A DNA stretch of 9,150 nt, taken from Mageeibacillus sp. UBA5770. GTDB taxonomy: Bacteria > Bacillota_A > Clostridia > Saccharofermentanales > Saccharofermentanaceae. Shown here piece by piece: positions 1-7,015 of this stretch. The stretch spans positions 2,908-12,057 of the forward strand of contig DIEQ01000131.1 in assembly GCA_002418705.1 (NCBI GenBank). Reading direction: 5' to 3'. Every line of letters starts with the position of its first letter. The first letter of the stretch is position 1. The notes beneath the pieces are model-generated. The model saw nothing but the letters and a program-made list of their open reading frames with translations. It was not told the DNA's origin and searched no databases. The position numbers and the translations under genes are program-made.

Positions 1-1044
1 TGGCAGCGGATTATGGTTGAAAAGCCCTTCGGTACCAGTCTCAAAATGGCGTCTGAATTGAATGAGGAAATGCTGCGGGCTGTCCCGGAGGAGAATATTT
101 TCAGGATTGACCACTACCTCGGCAAAGAAATGGTACAGAATATTATTGCGATCCGCTTCTGTAATTCGATATTTGAATCGCTCTGGAATCATCAGTATAT
201 TGATAATATCCAGATTATTTCTACTGAGTCCATCGGGATCGAGAACCGGGGCGGCTATTATGAGAACGCCGGGATTCTCAAGGACATGCTGCAGAACCAT
301 ATTCTTCAGATGCTTTCGCTGATCTGTATGGAAGCCCCGGTTGATTTGAAGCCGGAATCTGTCCGCGATGAAAAGGTCAAGGTGCTCAAGTCGCTGCGGC
401 TTTTTGATGAGTCCCCGAACCGGTCGCATATCGTCGCAGGGCAATACGGCAGAGGTCTTGTCGGGGAGCATGAAGCTGTGGCGTACAGGGAAGAGGCCAA
501 GGTGTCGCCGGATTCGATGACGCCTACTTTTATTGCACTCAAGGCATGTGTCGATAATTTCCGGTGGGGCGGAGTCCCCATCTATATCCGTGCCGGTAAG
601 CGCCTGGACAAACGCGTGTCTGAAATAGTCGTCCAGTTCAAAAAGCTTCCCGGTTCAGGTTTTTTCAAGGAGTTTGCCGACACGGCTCCCAATGTCCTTG
701 TCATCCGGATACAGCCTTCTGAAGGTATTTATTTTCACATAAATGCCAAAAAGCCCGGCATCAAGTTTGCCATAGAGGAGATCGGCCTGGATTACTGCCA
801 GACTTGTGAATACACCAACAATACGCCGGGAACCTACGAGCGTCTCATTCTCGAGGCGGTACGCAACAATCCGTCCTCTTTTACAAGATGGGATGAACTC
901 GAGTACTCATGGAAATATGTCGGAAGCATTGAACGCGCACTGGACGACCGTAAGCTTGAATACCCTAATTATCCATCAGGCTCGAGAGGCCCCAAAGAAG
1001 CAGATGATATGATGGAATCGGACGGCAGAAGCTGGTGGAGGTAG
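1..1044 (+). CDS. zwf: Glucose-6-phosphate 1-dehydrogenase, 5'-truncated by the window edge
   Basis: This cytosolic enzyme oxidises glucose 6-phosphate to 6-phosphogluconolactone and makes NADPH, the entry step of the oxidative pentose phosphate pathway. The frame is open from base 1, and 347 residues are visible. Family members run to about 490-510 residues, so the N-terminal NADP-binding Rossmann part (roughly 145 residues) lies upstream. The ATG at base 13 is internal, because it falls inside the conserved VEKPFG region. Visible hallmarks are EKPFG near residues 7-11, the substrate-binding signature RIDHYLGKE (His codon at 112-114), the GGYYENAG...DMLQNH block with the presumed catalytic base His at 298-300, and IYIRAGKRL. 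The C-terminus (YPSGSRGP..AD....SWW) is typical of the family, so the 3' end is intact. The last codons contain the ribosome binding site of the next gene, four bases downstream, so the genes are co-transcribed and probably translationally coupled. The identification is secure. Confidence 0.96.
   Translation, partial: WQRIMVEKPFGTSLKMASELNEEMLRAVPEENIFRIDHYLGKEMVQNIIAIRFCNSIFESLWNHQYIDNIQIISTESIGIENRGGYYENAGILKDMLQNHILQMLSLICMEAPVDLKPESVRDEKVKVLKSLRLFDESPNRSHIVAGQYGRGLVGEHEAVAYREEAKVSPDSMTPTFIALKACVDNFRWGGVPIYIRAGKRLDKRVSEIVVQFKKLPGSGFFKEFADTAPNVLVIRIQPSEGIYFHINAKKPGIKFAIEEIGLDYCQTCEYTNNTPGTYERLILEAVRNNPSSFTRWDELEYSWKYVGSIERALDDRKLEYPNYPSGSRGPKEADDMMESDGRSWWR
1037..1041 (+). promoter_or_regulatory. 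Ribosome binding site that fixes a TTG start
   Basis: GGAGG lies inside the last codons of zwf, seven bases before the TTG at 1049. No ATG or GTG in that frame is nearby. The site therefore decides the start of the cyclase-family gene and ties its translation to the end of zwf. Confidence 0.75.
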
Positions 1045-1048
1045 TCGA

Positions 1049-1720
1049 TTGAAGCTGTATGACGTATCCATGCCGATTCATGAGAACATGATGGTATATA
1101 AGGATCTCGAGGAAAAGAGACCTCATATTTCCCTTGTCAAAAAAATCCCGGAGGATACTTCCAATGAATCCTCCATCACGATGAACGTCCACACCGGCAC
1201 CCATATCGACGCGCCGTATCATATGGATCCCTGTGGAAGCACAATGGATCAGCTTGATATAACAAGACTTCTGACAAGCTGCAGGGTGCTCGATCTTACG
1301 CAGGTACGGGACAAAATTACCCGGGAAGACCTGGCTGTCCATTCGATTCTCAAAAATGAATTTCTCCTGCTGAAGACGGCGAATTCTTTCTCGGAGGAGT
1401 TTGCCGCTTCGTTCATCTATGTCGCGCAGAGCGGCGCTGAGTTCCTTGCACAGCAGGGCATTTCCGGTGTGGGTATTGACGGTCTGGGGATTGAGCGGGC
1501 TCAGCCGGATCATGAGTCACACAAGGTTCTGATGGATCATGGAATTATCATCATGGAGGGACTGCGCCTCAAAGATGTTCCGGCAGGGACATATTTCATG
1601 TGTGCGCTGCCACTTCGGATTCAGGGTGTCGACGGCTCCCCGGCGAGAGTTGTACTGATAGAAACGAAAAGTGGAAACAGTGGTAATTTGTTCGAATCCC
1701 CGGAGGATCTGTATGAATAA
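1049..1720 (+). CDS. Cyclase / kynurenine-formamidase-family metal-dependent hydrolase
   Basis: This is a 223-residue cytosolic protein of the cyclase family (KynB-like). The family hydrolyses amide or cyclic bonds with bound divalent metal; kynurenine formamidase and isatin hydrolase are known members. The metal-binding signature HTGTHIDAPYH spans residues 48-58. Further family features are His155 and His158 in PDHESH, Glu170 in IIIMEG, and the late block PLRIQGVDGSPAR at 188-200. Length is normal (about 205-260). The start is a TTG supported by GGAGG at 1037-1041. The gene sits between zwf and gnd, four bases after the first and overlapping the second by eight bases, so it belongs to the pentose phosphate operon. 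No tryptophan-degradation gene is nearby, which argues against a true kynurenine formamidase. A role on 6-phosphogluconolactone is possible from position but is only inference. The family call is firm; the substrate is unknown. Confidence 0.88.
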   Translation: MKLYDVSMPIHENMMVYKDLEEKRPHISLVKKIPEDTSNESSITMNVHTGTHIDAPYHMDPCGSTMDQLDITRLLTSCRVLDLTQVRDKITREDLAVHSILKNEFLLLKTANSFSEEFAASFIYVAQSGAEFLAQQGISGVGIDGLGIERAQPDHESHKVLMDHGIIIMEGLRLKDVPAGTYFMCALPLRIQGVDGSPARVVLIETKSGNSGNLFESPEDLYE

Positions 1721-3155
1721 GGCTGATATCGGGTTGATTGGTCTGGCTGTAATGGGTGAGAACCTTGTTATGAATATGGAGAGCAGGGGATTCACCGTAG
1801 CCGTATATAACAGGAGTACTGACAAAGTCACAAGCTTCATCAACGGGCGGGCATCGGGCTTGAATATCATCGGTACCTACTCGATTGCCGAACTTGCTGC
1901 GAGCGTTAAAAAGCCGCGGATGATCATGATGATGGTCAAAGCCGGACAGCCGGTGGATGATTTCATCGAGCTCCTGCTGCCGCATTTAGAAAAAGGCGAT
2001 GTGATCATTGACGGAGGTAACTCGCATTTTCCGGATACCATTAGGAGGACTAAGTATATCGAGGAAAAAGGACTCCTGTATATTGGTGCCGGGGTTTCCG
2101 GCGGCGAAGAAGGTGCGCTTAATGGGCCGAGTATCATGCCCGGCGGGTCAGCAGAGGCATGGCCGCTTGTCAGGCCGGTTTTCCAGGCAATTGCCGCACG
2201 TGTTGACAATAGCCCCTGTTGTGATTGGGTCGGCGATAACGGTGCCGGACATTTTGTCAAAATGGTTCACAACGGCATCGAATACGGCGACATGCAGTTG
2301 ATCTGTGAAGCCTATTTTCTGATGAAAGAATACATAGGTCTTACGCCGGATGAAATGCACACTGTTTTTGACGAATGGAATAAAGGTGACCTTGACAGCT
2401 ACCTGATTGAAATCACCGGAGACATACTCGCCTTTAGGGAGGAGCAGGGTGATCCGGTTATCGATAAGATACTGGACTCTGCCGGGCAAAAAGGTACCGG
2501 CAAGTGGACCGCGATTACTGCCCTTGATGAAGGTGTGCCGCTGACACTGATAGGGGAAGCCGTCTTTGCCAGATGCCTGTCCTCCATGAAGGAAGAACGG
2601 GTATCGGCAGCTAAGATACTCTCGGGACCACGGCCGCAATTTGCGGGTGACAGGGCAGCATTTATTGAAGACATCAGACAGGCTCTGTATGCATCCAAAA
2701 TCGTATCCTATGCCCAGGGTTATACGCTGATGCAATCTGCTGCGACAACATACGGCTGGAATCTGAACTATGGCGGCATTGCCCTTATGTGGCGCGGCGG
2801 ATGCATCATCCGATCCGCCTTCTTAAGCAAGATCAAGGACGCATACGACCGCGATCCTTCCCTCAAAAACCTGCTGCTGGACTCGTTTTTCATGGAGAAG
2901 CTGACGGCTGCCGGGGAAGGGTGGAGAAGATCCGTATCGGCTGCAATGCTAAACGGAATCCCCGTCCCCGCTTTTGCCTCAGCCCTGTGCTATTACGACG
3001 GCTATCGGACCGAAAGCCTGCCGGCCAACCTGATACAGGCACAGCGGGATTATTTCGGTGCACATACGTATGAGAGAGTCGATGCGCCGCGAGGTCAATT
3101 TTTCCATACAAACTGGACGGGAACAGGCGGGAATACAGCATCGACAATTTATTGA
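1713..3155 (+). CDS. gnd: 6-phosphogluconate dehydrogenase, decarboxylating (NADP-dependent)
   Basis: This cytosolic enzyme converts 6-phosphogluconate to ribulose 5-phosphate and CO2 with formation of NADPH. At 480 residues it is full length (family about 468-482). The N-terminal Rossmann loop is GLIGLAVMGENL (residues 7-18). Asn33-Arg34-Ser35 at the end of the second strand is the usual NADP-recognising triplet. Next come DGGNSHFPDT, the substrate signature GVSGGEEGALNGPSIMPGG, and GHFVKMVHNGIEYGDMQ, which holds the catalytic lysine region. KGTGKWTA and the C-terminal FHTNWTG follow. The start is the ATG at 1713, with GGAGG at 1702-1706 six bases before it. A longer reading from GTG 1671 has no ribosome binding site and would overlap the upstream gene more deeply. 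The ATG overlaps the end of the hydrolase gene, indicating coupling. No terminator hairpin was found after the stop codon, so read-through into the next operon is possible. Confidence 0.97.
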   Translation: MNKADIGLIGLAVMGENLVMNMESRGFTVAVYNRSTDKVTSFINGRASGLNIIGTYSIAELAASVKKPRMIMMMVKAGQPVDDFIELLLPHLEKGDVIIDGGNSHFPDTIRRTKYIEEKGLLYIGAGVSGGEEGALNGPSIMPGGSAEAWPLVRPVFQAIAARVDNSPCCDWVGDNGAGHFVKMVHNGIEYGDMQLICEAYFLMKEYIGLTPDEMHTVFDEWNKGDLDSYLIEITGDILAFREEQGDPVIDKILDSAGQKGTGKWTAITALDEGVPLTLIGEAVFARCLSSMKEERVSAAKILSGPRPQFAGDRAAFIEDIRQALYASKIVSYAQGYTLMQSAATTYGWNLNYGGIALMWRGGCIIRSAFLSKIKDAYDRDPSLKNLLLDSFFMEKLTAAGEGWRRSVSAAMLNGIPVPAFASALCYYDGYRTESLPANLIQAQRDYFGAHTYERVDAPRGQFFHTNWTGTGGNTASTIY

Positions 3156-3190
3156 TATTGTCAAACGGGATACCCAAATGAACACAAGAT

Positions 3191-3199
3191 TGTTATAAT
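3191..3199 (+). promoter_or_regulatory. Extended -10 promoter for the ndh2-polyprenyl synthase operon
   Basis: TGTTATAAT matches an extended -10 element (TGnTATAAT), with a perfect TATAAT at 3194-3199. At 17 bases upstream there is no good -35 (the bases read TACCCA), as extended -10 promoters can tolerate. It would start transcription near 3205, giving a leader of about 90 bases before the ndh2 ATG. The rest of the leader shows no convincing hairpin or riboswitch. Confidence 0.55.
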
Positions 3200-3296
3200 T
3201 ATATAGTTGTATCGTCGGAGATGTGGGAATGTAAACAGCATTTGTCCGGATATATTAAAAGACAATTATTTCGTCTGCCAAAGGAGGGCCTATAAA

Positions 3297-5222
3297 ATGA
3301 CCAAAAAAATACTTATCGTAGGTGCAGGTTACGCAGGTGTAGAAGCTGCATTAAAGCTTAACCGAAAAGGTAAAAAGGATGATCTGGATATTACAATCCT
3401 CGATAAGAATGATTATCATACTCTTTTGACAGAATTACACGAGGTTGCCGGCAACCGTCAGGGCGAAGAAACCGTGCGGATATCCCTTAAGGAGATTTTC
3501 CGTGATACGCGCGTTAAGATTGTTACCGATGAGATTACGAATTTTAATTTTGAAGCTAAGACGCTGTCAGGCCGGCTTGGTGAATATTCATATGATTATT
3601 GTATTATTGCCATAGGCAGCACACCGGCGTTCTATGACATCCCCGGTCTGGAGGAGAACGTCCTTACCCTTTGGTCTTATGATGATGCGATTAAGATTCG
3701 CGGGCATATTCGCTCCTGTTTTGCTCTGGCCCAAAAAGAAAAGGATCTTAAGGAGCGCAGCCGCCTGCTGACTTTTATTGTCGGAGGCGCAGGCTTTACG
3801 GGTGTTGAAATGATCGGTGAGCTTGCTCACTGGGTCAAGCCTCTCTGCCGTGAGTATGATATTGACCGCAAGGATGTCCGTCTCATCCTGATTGACATGC
3901 TTACACGCGTTCTTCCTGTACTCGGTGAAAAGAACAGCGCGAAAGCATATCGCTACATGACCAAAAAACTCGATATCGAAATCATGCTGGAGACAGGTAT
4001 AAAAGAGATGAAGCCGGATCGCGCCGTTACCACCGCCGGTGAAATTGAGACACGGACAATGATATGGTGTGCCGGTGTCCGCTGCAACGAACTTGCAGAA
4101 AAAATGGGCTTTGCCCGCTGTGGCCGCACTACCCGAATTAAAACGAATTCAACCGGGCTTACTGAACACCCCGGCGTCTATTCTATCGGCGACTGCTGCG
4201 GCGTTACCGATGAGGACGGCGTTCCGTTCGCTGCGATGGTTGAGAATGCGCTGCAGACCGCTGACGGTGTCGCGCTCAATATCTTAAATGACATCCGCGG
4301 TAAAGAACAGGAGCCAATCAAGGTAAAATTCCATGGAACCATGGTGTGCATCGGCAATTACTTCGGTGTGGCTGAAATCATGGGCAAGAGACTTCCGTCA
4401 TGGCTGTCCCTCCTGATGAAATACCTTGTTAACGCACATTACCTGTTCGAGATCATGGGATTCCGCGGTCCTGCCCGATACCTAAAAGACGAAGTGGTTA
4501 ACAGAAAGCAGGACAAGCTGTTCCTGGAGAAGCATTATTCCCGCAAAATGCAGGCATGGTGGCTGCTGCCGGTGCGTATGTTCATGGGCTTCTACTGGCT
4601 CTTCGAAGGTATCAAAAAAGTGACGGATGGCTGGTTCACCGGCACACATCTGGCCGAATTTATGAATATGTCGCGTGGCTATCAGACAGCTGCGGATGTC
4701 GTGTCTTCAGCAACAGGCGGCGGACTTAGAATTGATGACATTTTCACCCTGAAGCTTCATATTGTGAATCTTCAGATCGCCTATGCCAGCAAGATGATCG
4801 AAGGTGTTCCCGTTACCAAGGATATCTTCGCAAAGATCGACGTGTTCCAGTTCGGCAGCTTCAACCTTGTACCGACAATCATTCAGAACTGGGCGTTAAG
4901 CTCATCCGGCTGGGAGCTCTTCTTCCAGATAATGGTCACACTTGCTGAAATCGCTGTCGGCCTGATGCTCCTGAGCGGAACCTTTACCTTCGTTGCCTCC
5001 GTGATATCCGTTGGCTTAATGGCTATGTTCGTCACCTCTACAGGCCTCTACTTTGATACATGGTGGCTGGCATTTGCGTCAATCGCAACCATGGGCGGTG
5101 CGGGGCGTGCTTTTGGCATGGATTATTATCTGCTGCCATGGCTGAACAGAGTATGGGAGTATTTCTGGAAGAGCCGCGGCATCAAGCTTATTTTTCCCCG
5201 AAAGAAAAAGAAGAACGCCTGA
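3297..5222 (+). CDS. ndh2: Type II NADH dehydrogenase fused to a DoxX-like membrane domain (EET-type Ndh2)
   Basis: This 641-residue membrane flavoprotein is inferred to pass electrons from NADH to a quinone without pumping protons. The first Rossmann motif GAGYAG (residues 9-14) binds FAD, and Asp36 ends its second strand. The second motif GGAGFTG (163-169) binds NADH, and the acidic Asp200 after it favours NADH over NADPH. YSIGDC (295-300) is the late FAD contact. Ordinary NDH-2 ends near residue 400-450. Here a further 220 residues follow, with hydrophobic segments near 420-438, 540-560, 563-583 and 588-606 ending in a DoxX-like GMDYYLLPWL and a basic tail. Extra membrane domains of this kind are known in Ndh2 of flavin-based extracellular electron transfer. 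AAGGAGGG at 3281-3288, eight bases before the ATG at 3297, fixes the start; a TTG extension from 3207 would leave this site internal. The gene runs 40 bases ahead of the polyprenyl synthase, which supplies the quinone tail. The flavoprotein call is certain; the EET assignment rests on context. Confidence 0.92.
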   Translation: MTKKILIVGAGYAGVEAALKLNRKGKKDDLDITILDKNDYHTLLTELHEVAGNRQGEETVRISLKEIFRDTRVKIVTDEITNFNFEAKTLSGRLGEYSYDYCIIAIGSTPAFYDIPGLEENVLTLWSYDDAIKIRGHIRSCFALAQKEKDLKERSRLLTFIVGGAGFTGVEMIGELAHWVKPLCREYDIDRKDVRLILIDMLTRVLPVLGEKNSAKAYRYMTKKLDIEIMLETGIKEMKPDRAVTTAGEIETRTMIWCAGVRCNELAEKMGFARCGRTTRIKTNSTGLTEHPGVYSIGDCCGVTDEDGVPFAAMVENALQTADGVALNILNDIRGKEQEPIKVKFHGTMVCIGNYFGVAEIMGKRLPSWLSLLMKYLVNAHYLFEIMGFRGPARYLKDEVVNRKQDKLFLEKHYSRKMQAWWLLPVRMFMGFYWLFEGIKKVTDGWFTGTHLAEFMNMSRGYQTAADVVSSATGGGLRIDDIFTLKLHIVNLQIAYASKMIEGVPVTKDIFAKIDVFQFGSFNLVPTIIQNWALSSSGWELFFQIMVTLAEIAVGLMLLSGTFTFVASVISVGLMAMFVTSTGLYFDTWWLAFASIATMGGAGRAFGMDYYLLPWLNRVWEYFWKSRGIKLIFPRKKKKNA

Positions 5223-5262
5223 CACTTGGCGGACAAAGAAAGAAAAATTATAGTGGAATATT

Positions 5263-6219
5263 ATGATAAAGAATAATTGGGAATCAATGCCCGCCTTAGC
5301 TCAGGAACTGGCCGCCTTTGAAATATTTCTGAGTGAATCCTTCAAGAGCAAGGGTTATATTCAGGAGTCGGCCCGTGATATGGTGCTCAGTGAGGGGAAA
5401 CGGCTTAGGCCAGCACTGACAATAGCATCTGCAATGGCCGGTGAGTACAGCCGCGCAAAGACACTTCCACTGGCGGCTGCCATCGAAGTCATTCATACTG
5501 CAACACTGGTGCATGATGATGTTATTGATGATGCCGACACACGCCGCGGCAAGACGACACTGCACGCCAGCCATGGCAACCATATTGCGATCTATGTGGG
5601 TGATTTTCTGCTGGCACGTTCCCTGAAGATGCTGTCGGAAAGTGATCTGCCGATACGTGAACTGTCAAAATTTGCTTCTGCGGTAGAACAGATCTGCACG
5701 GGTGACCTTGCACAGTATCTTGGCCGCAGCCAGGTTCCTGGTTACCGGACATACCTGAAGCGCATCATGGGGAAGACCGGCGTCCTTTTTGCAGCAGCCT
5801 GCCTGTCCGGCGCATATAGCGGAGGACTGTCTGACGCGGATCAGAAAAGGATGTGGCATTTTGGAATGCGGCTCGGAGCTGCCTTTCAAATCCGGGATGA
5901 CCTGCTTGACCTTGAAGAGTCCGGGACGTCGGCCGGCAAGCCGACAGGACGGGACCTGATTGACGGCATCATAACCTTACCCATTCTCTTATCAGCCGCC
6001 AACGCAGACTATAACAGACTTCTCGAACAGTTCCTGCAAGGTGAGCGGACGCAAGACAAAGCAAGTCACCTGGTCAGTATGGCGCGCGAACTCGGCTCTG
6101 TTAATCAGGCCAGATCTATGCTTGAAGCCCACCTGGTGCGCTGTCATAAAATCCTTTCAGCCATGCCTGACAGTGAAGGTAAAGAGATGCTCAGGGTCAT
6201 TACAAACAAGCTTTCTTAA
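5263..6219 (+). CDS. dmkB: trans-Polyprenyl diphosphate synthase (quinone side-chain synthase, DmkB-like)
   Basis: This 318-residue all-alpha prenyl elongase condenses isopentenyl diphosphate onto an allylic primer to make a long trans-polyprenyl diphosphate. The substrate motif GKRLRP is at 45-50. The first Asp-rich motif, DDVID, is at 85-89 with Arg94-Arg95 after it. The second, DDLLD, is at 212-216, followed by GKPTGRDL (225-232) and TLP. The residues four and five places before the first motif are small (Ala80, Thr81), as in long-chain enzymes rather than farnesyl or geranylgeranyl synthases. Length is normal. The ATG at 5263 has only a weak ribosome binding site (AGTGGA at 5252-5257), and the gene lies 40 bases after ndh2 in the same operon, so coupling to ndh2 translation is plausible. 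With the facing prenyltransferase it would build the (demethyl)menaquinone used by Ndh2, the role of DmkB in Listeria. The family is certain; the symbol is given by context. Confidence 0.93.
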   Translation: MIKNNWESMPALAQELAAFEIFLSESFKSKGYIQESARDMVLSEGKRLRPALTIASAMAGEYSRAKTLPLAAAIEVIHTATLVHDDVIDDADTRRGKTTLHASHGNHIAIYVGDFLLARSLKMLSESDLPIRELSKFASAVEQICTGDLAQYLGRSQVPGYRTYLKRIMGKTGVLFAAACLSGAYSGGLSDADQKRMWHFGMRLGAAFQIRDDLLDLEESGTSAGKPTGRDLIDGIITLPILLSAANADYNRLLEQFLQGERTQDKASHLVSMARELGSVNQARSMLEAHLVRCHKILSAMPDSEGKEMLRVITNKLS

Positions 6220-6256
6220 GAAAGATTGTGAACACTAAAGATGTTTGCGTTATTAA

Positions 6257-6273
6257 GTTGTACTCTTTATAAC
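6257..6273. promoter_or_regulatory. Possible operator dyad upstream of the lipoprotein promoter
   Basis: GTTGTA (6257-6262) and TATAAC (6268-6273) form an inverted repeat with one mismatch around a five-base centre. It lies directly before the -35 element of the lipoprotein promoter, where an activator or repressor could bind. The same GTTRTA hexamers occur at 3192-3197 and 3206-3211 in the ndh2 promoter. In AT-rich intergenic DNA this may be chance. Confidence 0.25.
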
Positions 6274-6274
6274 A

Positions 6275-6303
6275 TTGTGCATCTAAAGAAAAAACGGTAT
6301 AAT
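6275..6303 (+). promoter_or_regulatory. Sigma-A-type promoter for the PplA-like lipoprotein
   Basis: A perfect -10 box TATAAT (6298-6303) has the -35-like hexamer TTGTGC (6275-6280) exactly 17 bases upstream. The predicted start is near 6310, giving a leader of about 30 bases that holds AAGGAGG at 6325-6331, seven bases before the ATG. The strong -10 box and ribosome binding site fit an abundant surface protein. The whole gap 6220-6338 holds this promoter and the dyad before it, and no gene. Confidence 0.65.
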
Positions 6304-6338
6304 ATTAGAAGGTTTATTCATTATAAGGAGGATCATTT

Positions 6339-6890
6339 ATGAAAAAACTTATCGTGGTTACTGTTGTTCTTCTCCTGTTCCTCGCCGGCTGTTCTTCTTC
6401 CGGAAGTGCTGCTGCGAAACTCGGTCTTGCACAGATCACATCCATTGCATCATCTGCCGATCTTGCAACTAAAGACGATGGTACTGTTGTCGGTAAAGCA
6501 CAGGCTGATACCGTAATGTGTGCTGTTATGGTTGATGCTGCAGGTAAGGTCATTGACATCAAAATCGACACAGCTCAGACAGCTATCAACTTTGATGACA
6601 AAGGCGTTATCACATCTGATAAGACCGCTGAGTACAAGTCTAAAGTCGAAAAAGGCGCTGATTATGGCATGATCAAAGCTTCTAAGATCGGCAAAGAATG
6701 GTATGAGCAGATCGCAGCCGTTGAGAAATGGATGATCGGCAAAACATCAGAGCAGATCCTGGCTATGAAAGTCAAAGATGTTGAAGGCGCCAATGTTTCA
6801 GCTGAGCCTGATCTCGTCTCCAGCGCAACCATCAAGATTGACGGATACCTCGCAGTAGCTGCAAAGGCTATCGCTGACGCCCAGAAGTAA
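6339..6890 (+). CDS. Small FMN-binding-domain-like lipoprotein (PplA-like, candidate flavinylated electron carrier)
   Basis: This 183-residue protein begins with a lipoprotein signal peptide: Lys2-Lys3, a hydrophobic stretch at 4-16, and lipobox LAGC with Cys18. It should be anchored to the outer face of the membrane. A Ser/Ala-rich linker is followed by one domain with the order seen in FMN-binding domains: a DGTVVGKAQ strand near 47-55, VDAAGKVIDIKID (65-77), a helical middle with two Trp (121, 131), and a C-terminal DLVSSATI (158-165). The last resembles the D-x-x-S/T-G-A-T/S site where ApbE links FMN to Thr, making Thr164 the candidate, but Ser162 replaces the usual Gly. Listeria PplA is longer, with two such sites; here there is one. 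The gene has its own strong promoter and ribosome binding site, and its codon choice (GCT, AAA, GGT) suggests high expression. An ApbE gene follows directly. It is inferred to relay electrons outside the cell; flavinylation is unproven. Confidence 0.78.
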   Translation: MKKLIVVTVVLLLFLAGCSSSGSAAAKLGLAQITSIASSADLATKDDGTVVGKAQADTVMCAVMVDAAGKVIDIKIDTAQTAINFDDKGVITSDKTAEYKSKVEKGADYGMIKASKIGKEWYEQIAAVEKWMIGKTSEQILAMKVKDVEGANVSAEPDLVSSATIKIDGYLAVAAKAIADAQK

Positions 6891-6910
6891 TTTTATTGCA
6901 TATTAAGCTT

Positions 6911-6944
6911 CAAATCCCTCCGGCAGGCTTGTCGGGGGGATTTG
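6911..6944 (+). terminator. Hairpin between the lipoprotein and apbE genes, probable partial terminator
   Basis: The arms CAAATCCCTCCG (6911-6922) and CGGGGGGATTTG (6933-6944) pair over 12 bases with a single T-G wobble and enclose a ten-base loop. Downstream is TACTTTC rather than a clean T run, so it may be leaky or act as an mRNA 3' stabiliser. It lies 20 bases after the lipoprotein stop codon. No clear promoter was seen between it and apbE, so apbE probably depends on read-through. The remainder of the gap 6891-7015 shows nothing else. Confidence 0.65.
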
Positions 6945-7004
6945 TACTTTCAAAGGATAAAATAACTGCCTGCGCACTATCACGGATTGGGCAGCTGTAT
7001 TATC

Positions 7005-7011
7005 AGGAGGT
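7005..7011 (+). promoter_or_regulatory. apbE: Ribosome binding site that fixes the TTG start of apbE
   Basis: AGGAGGT lies four bases before the TTG at 7016. No similar site precedes the first in-frame ATG at 7046 or the TTG at 6896, so 7016 is the best start. The spacing is slightly short. Confidence 0.65.
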
Positions 7012-7015
7012 CCCA

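Noticed and set aside
965..1513. 182-residue open frame on the minus strand across the end of zwf and the hydrolase gene
   Set aside because: It lies opposite two well-identified genes, has no recognisable motif and no ribosome binding site; it is a shadow frame.
2148..2735. 195-residue open frame on the minus strand inside gnd
   Set aside because: The plus strand encodes conserved 6-phosphogluconate dehydrogenase throughout; the antisense translation has no family features.
3194..3203. Ten-base palindrome TATAATTATA at the ndh2 promoter
   Set aside because: It is explained by the -10 box in AT-only sequence, and the symmetry stops immediately outside it.
3207..3296. A 30-residue N-terminal extension of Ndh2 from a TTG codon
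   Set aside because: It overlaps the likely transcription start, has no upstream ribosome binding site, and the FAD motif sits at its usual distance from the ATG at 3297.
6211..6224. Perfect palindrome CTTTCTTAAGAAAG over the stop codon of the polyprenyl synthase gene
   Set aside because: It is AT-rich with no loop and no T run, so it is not a convincing terminator; a regulator site cannot be excluded but nothing supports one.
6226..6242. TTGTGAA resembling half of a Rex redox-repressor site before the lipoprotein gene
   Set aside because: The second half-site (TTCACAA or similar) is absent at the required spacing.
6896..7015. A 40-residue N-terminal extension of ApbE from a TTG codon
   Set aside because: It would run through the hairpin at 6911-6944, lacks a ribosome binding site, and would push the lipoprotein signal far from the N-terminus.
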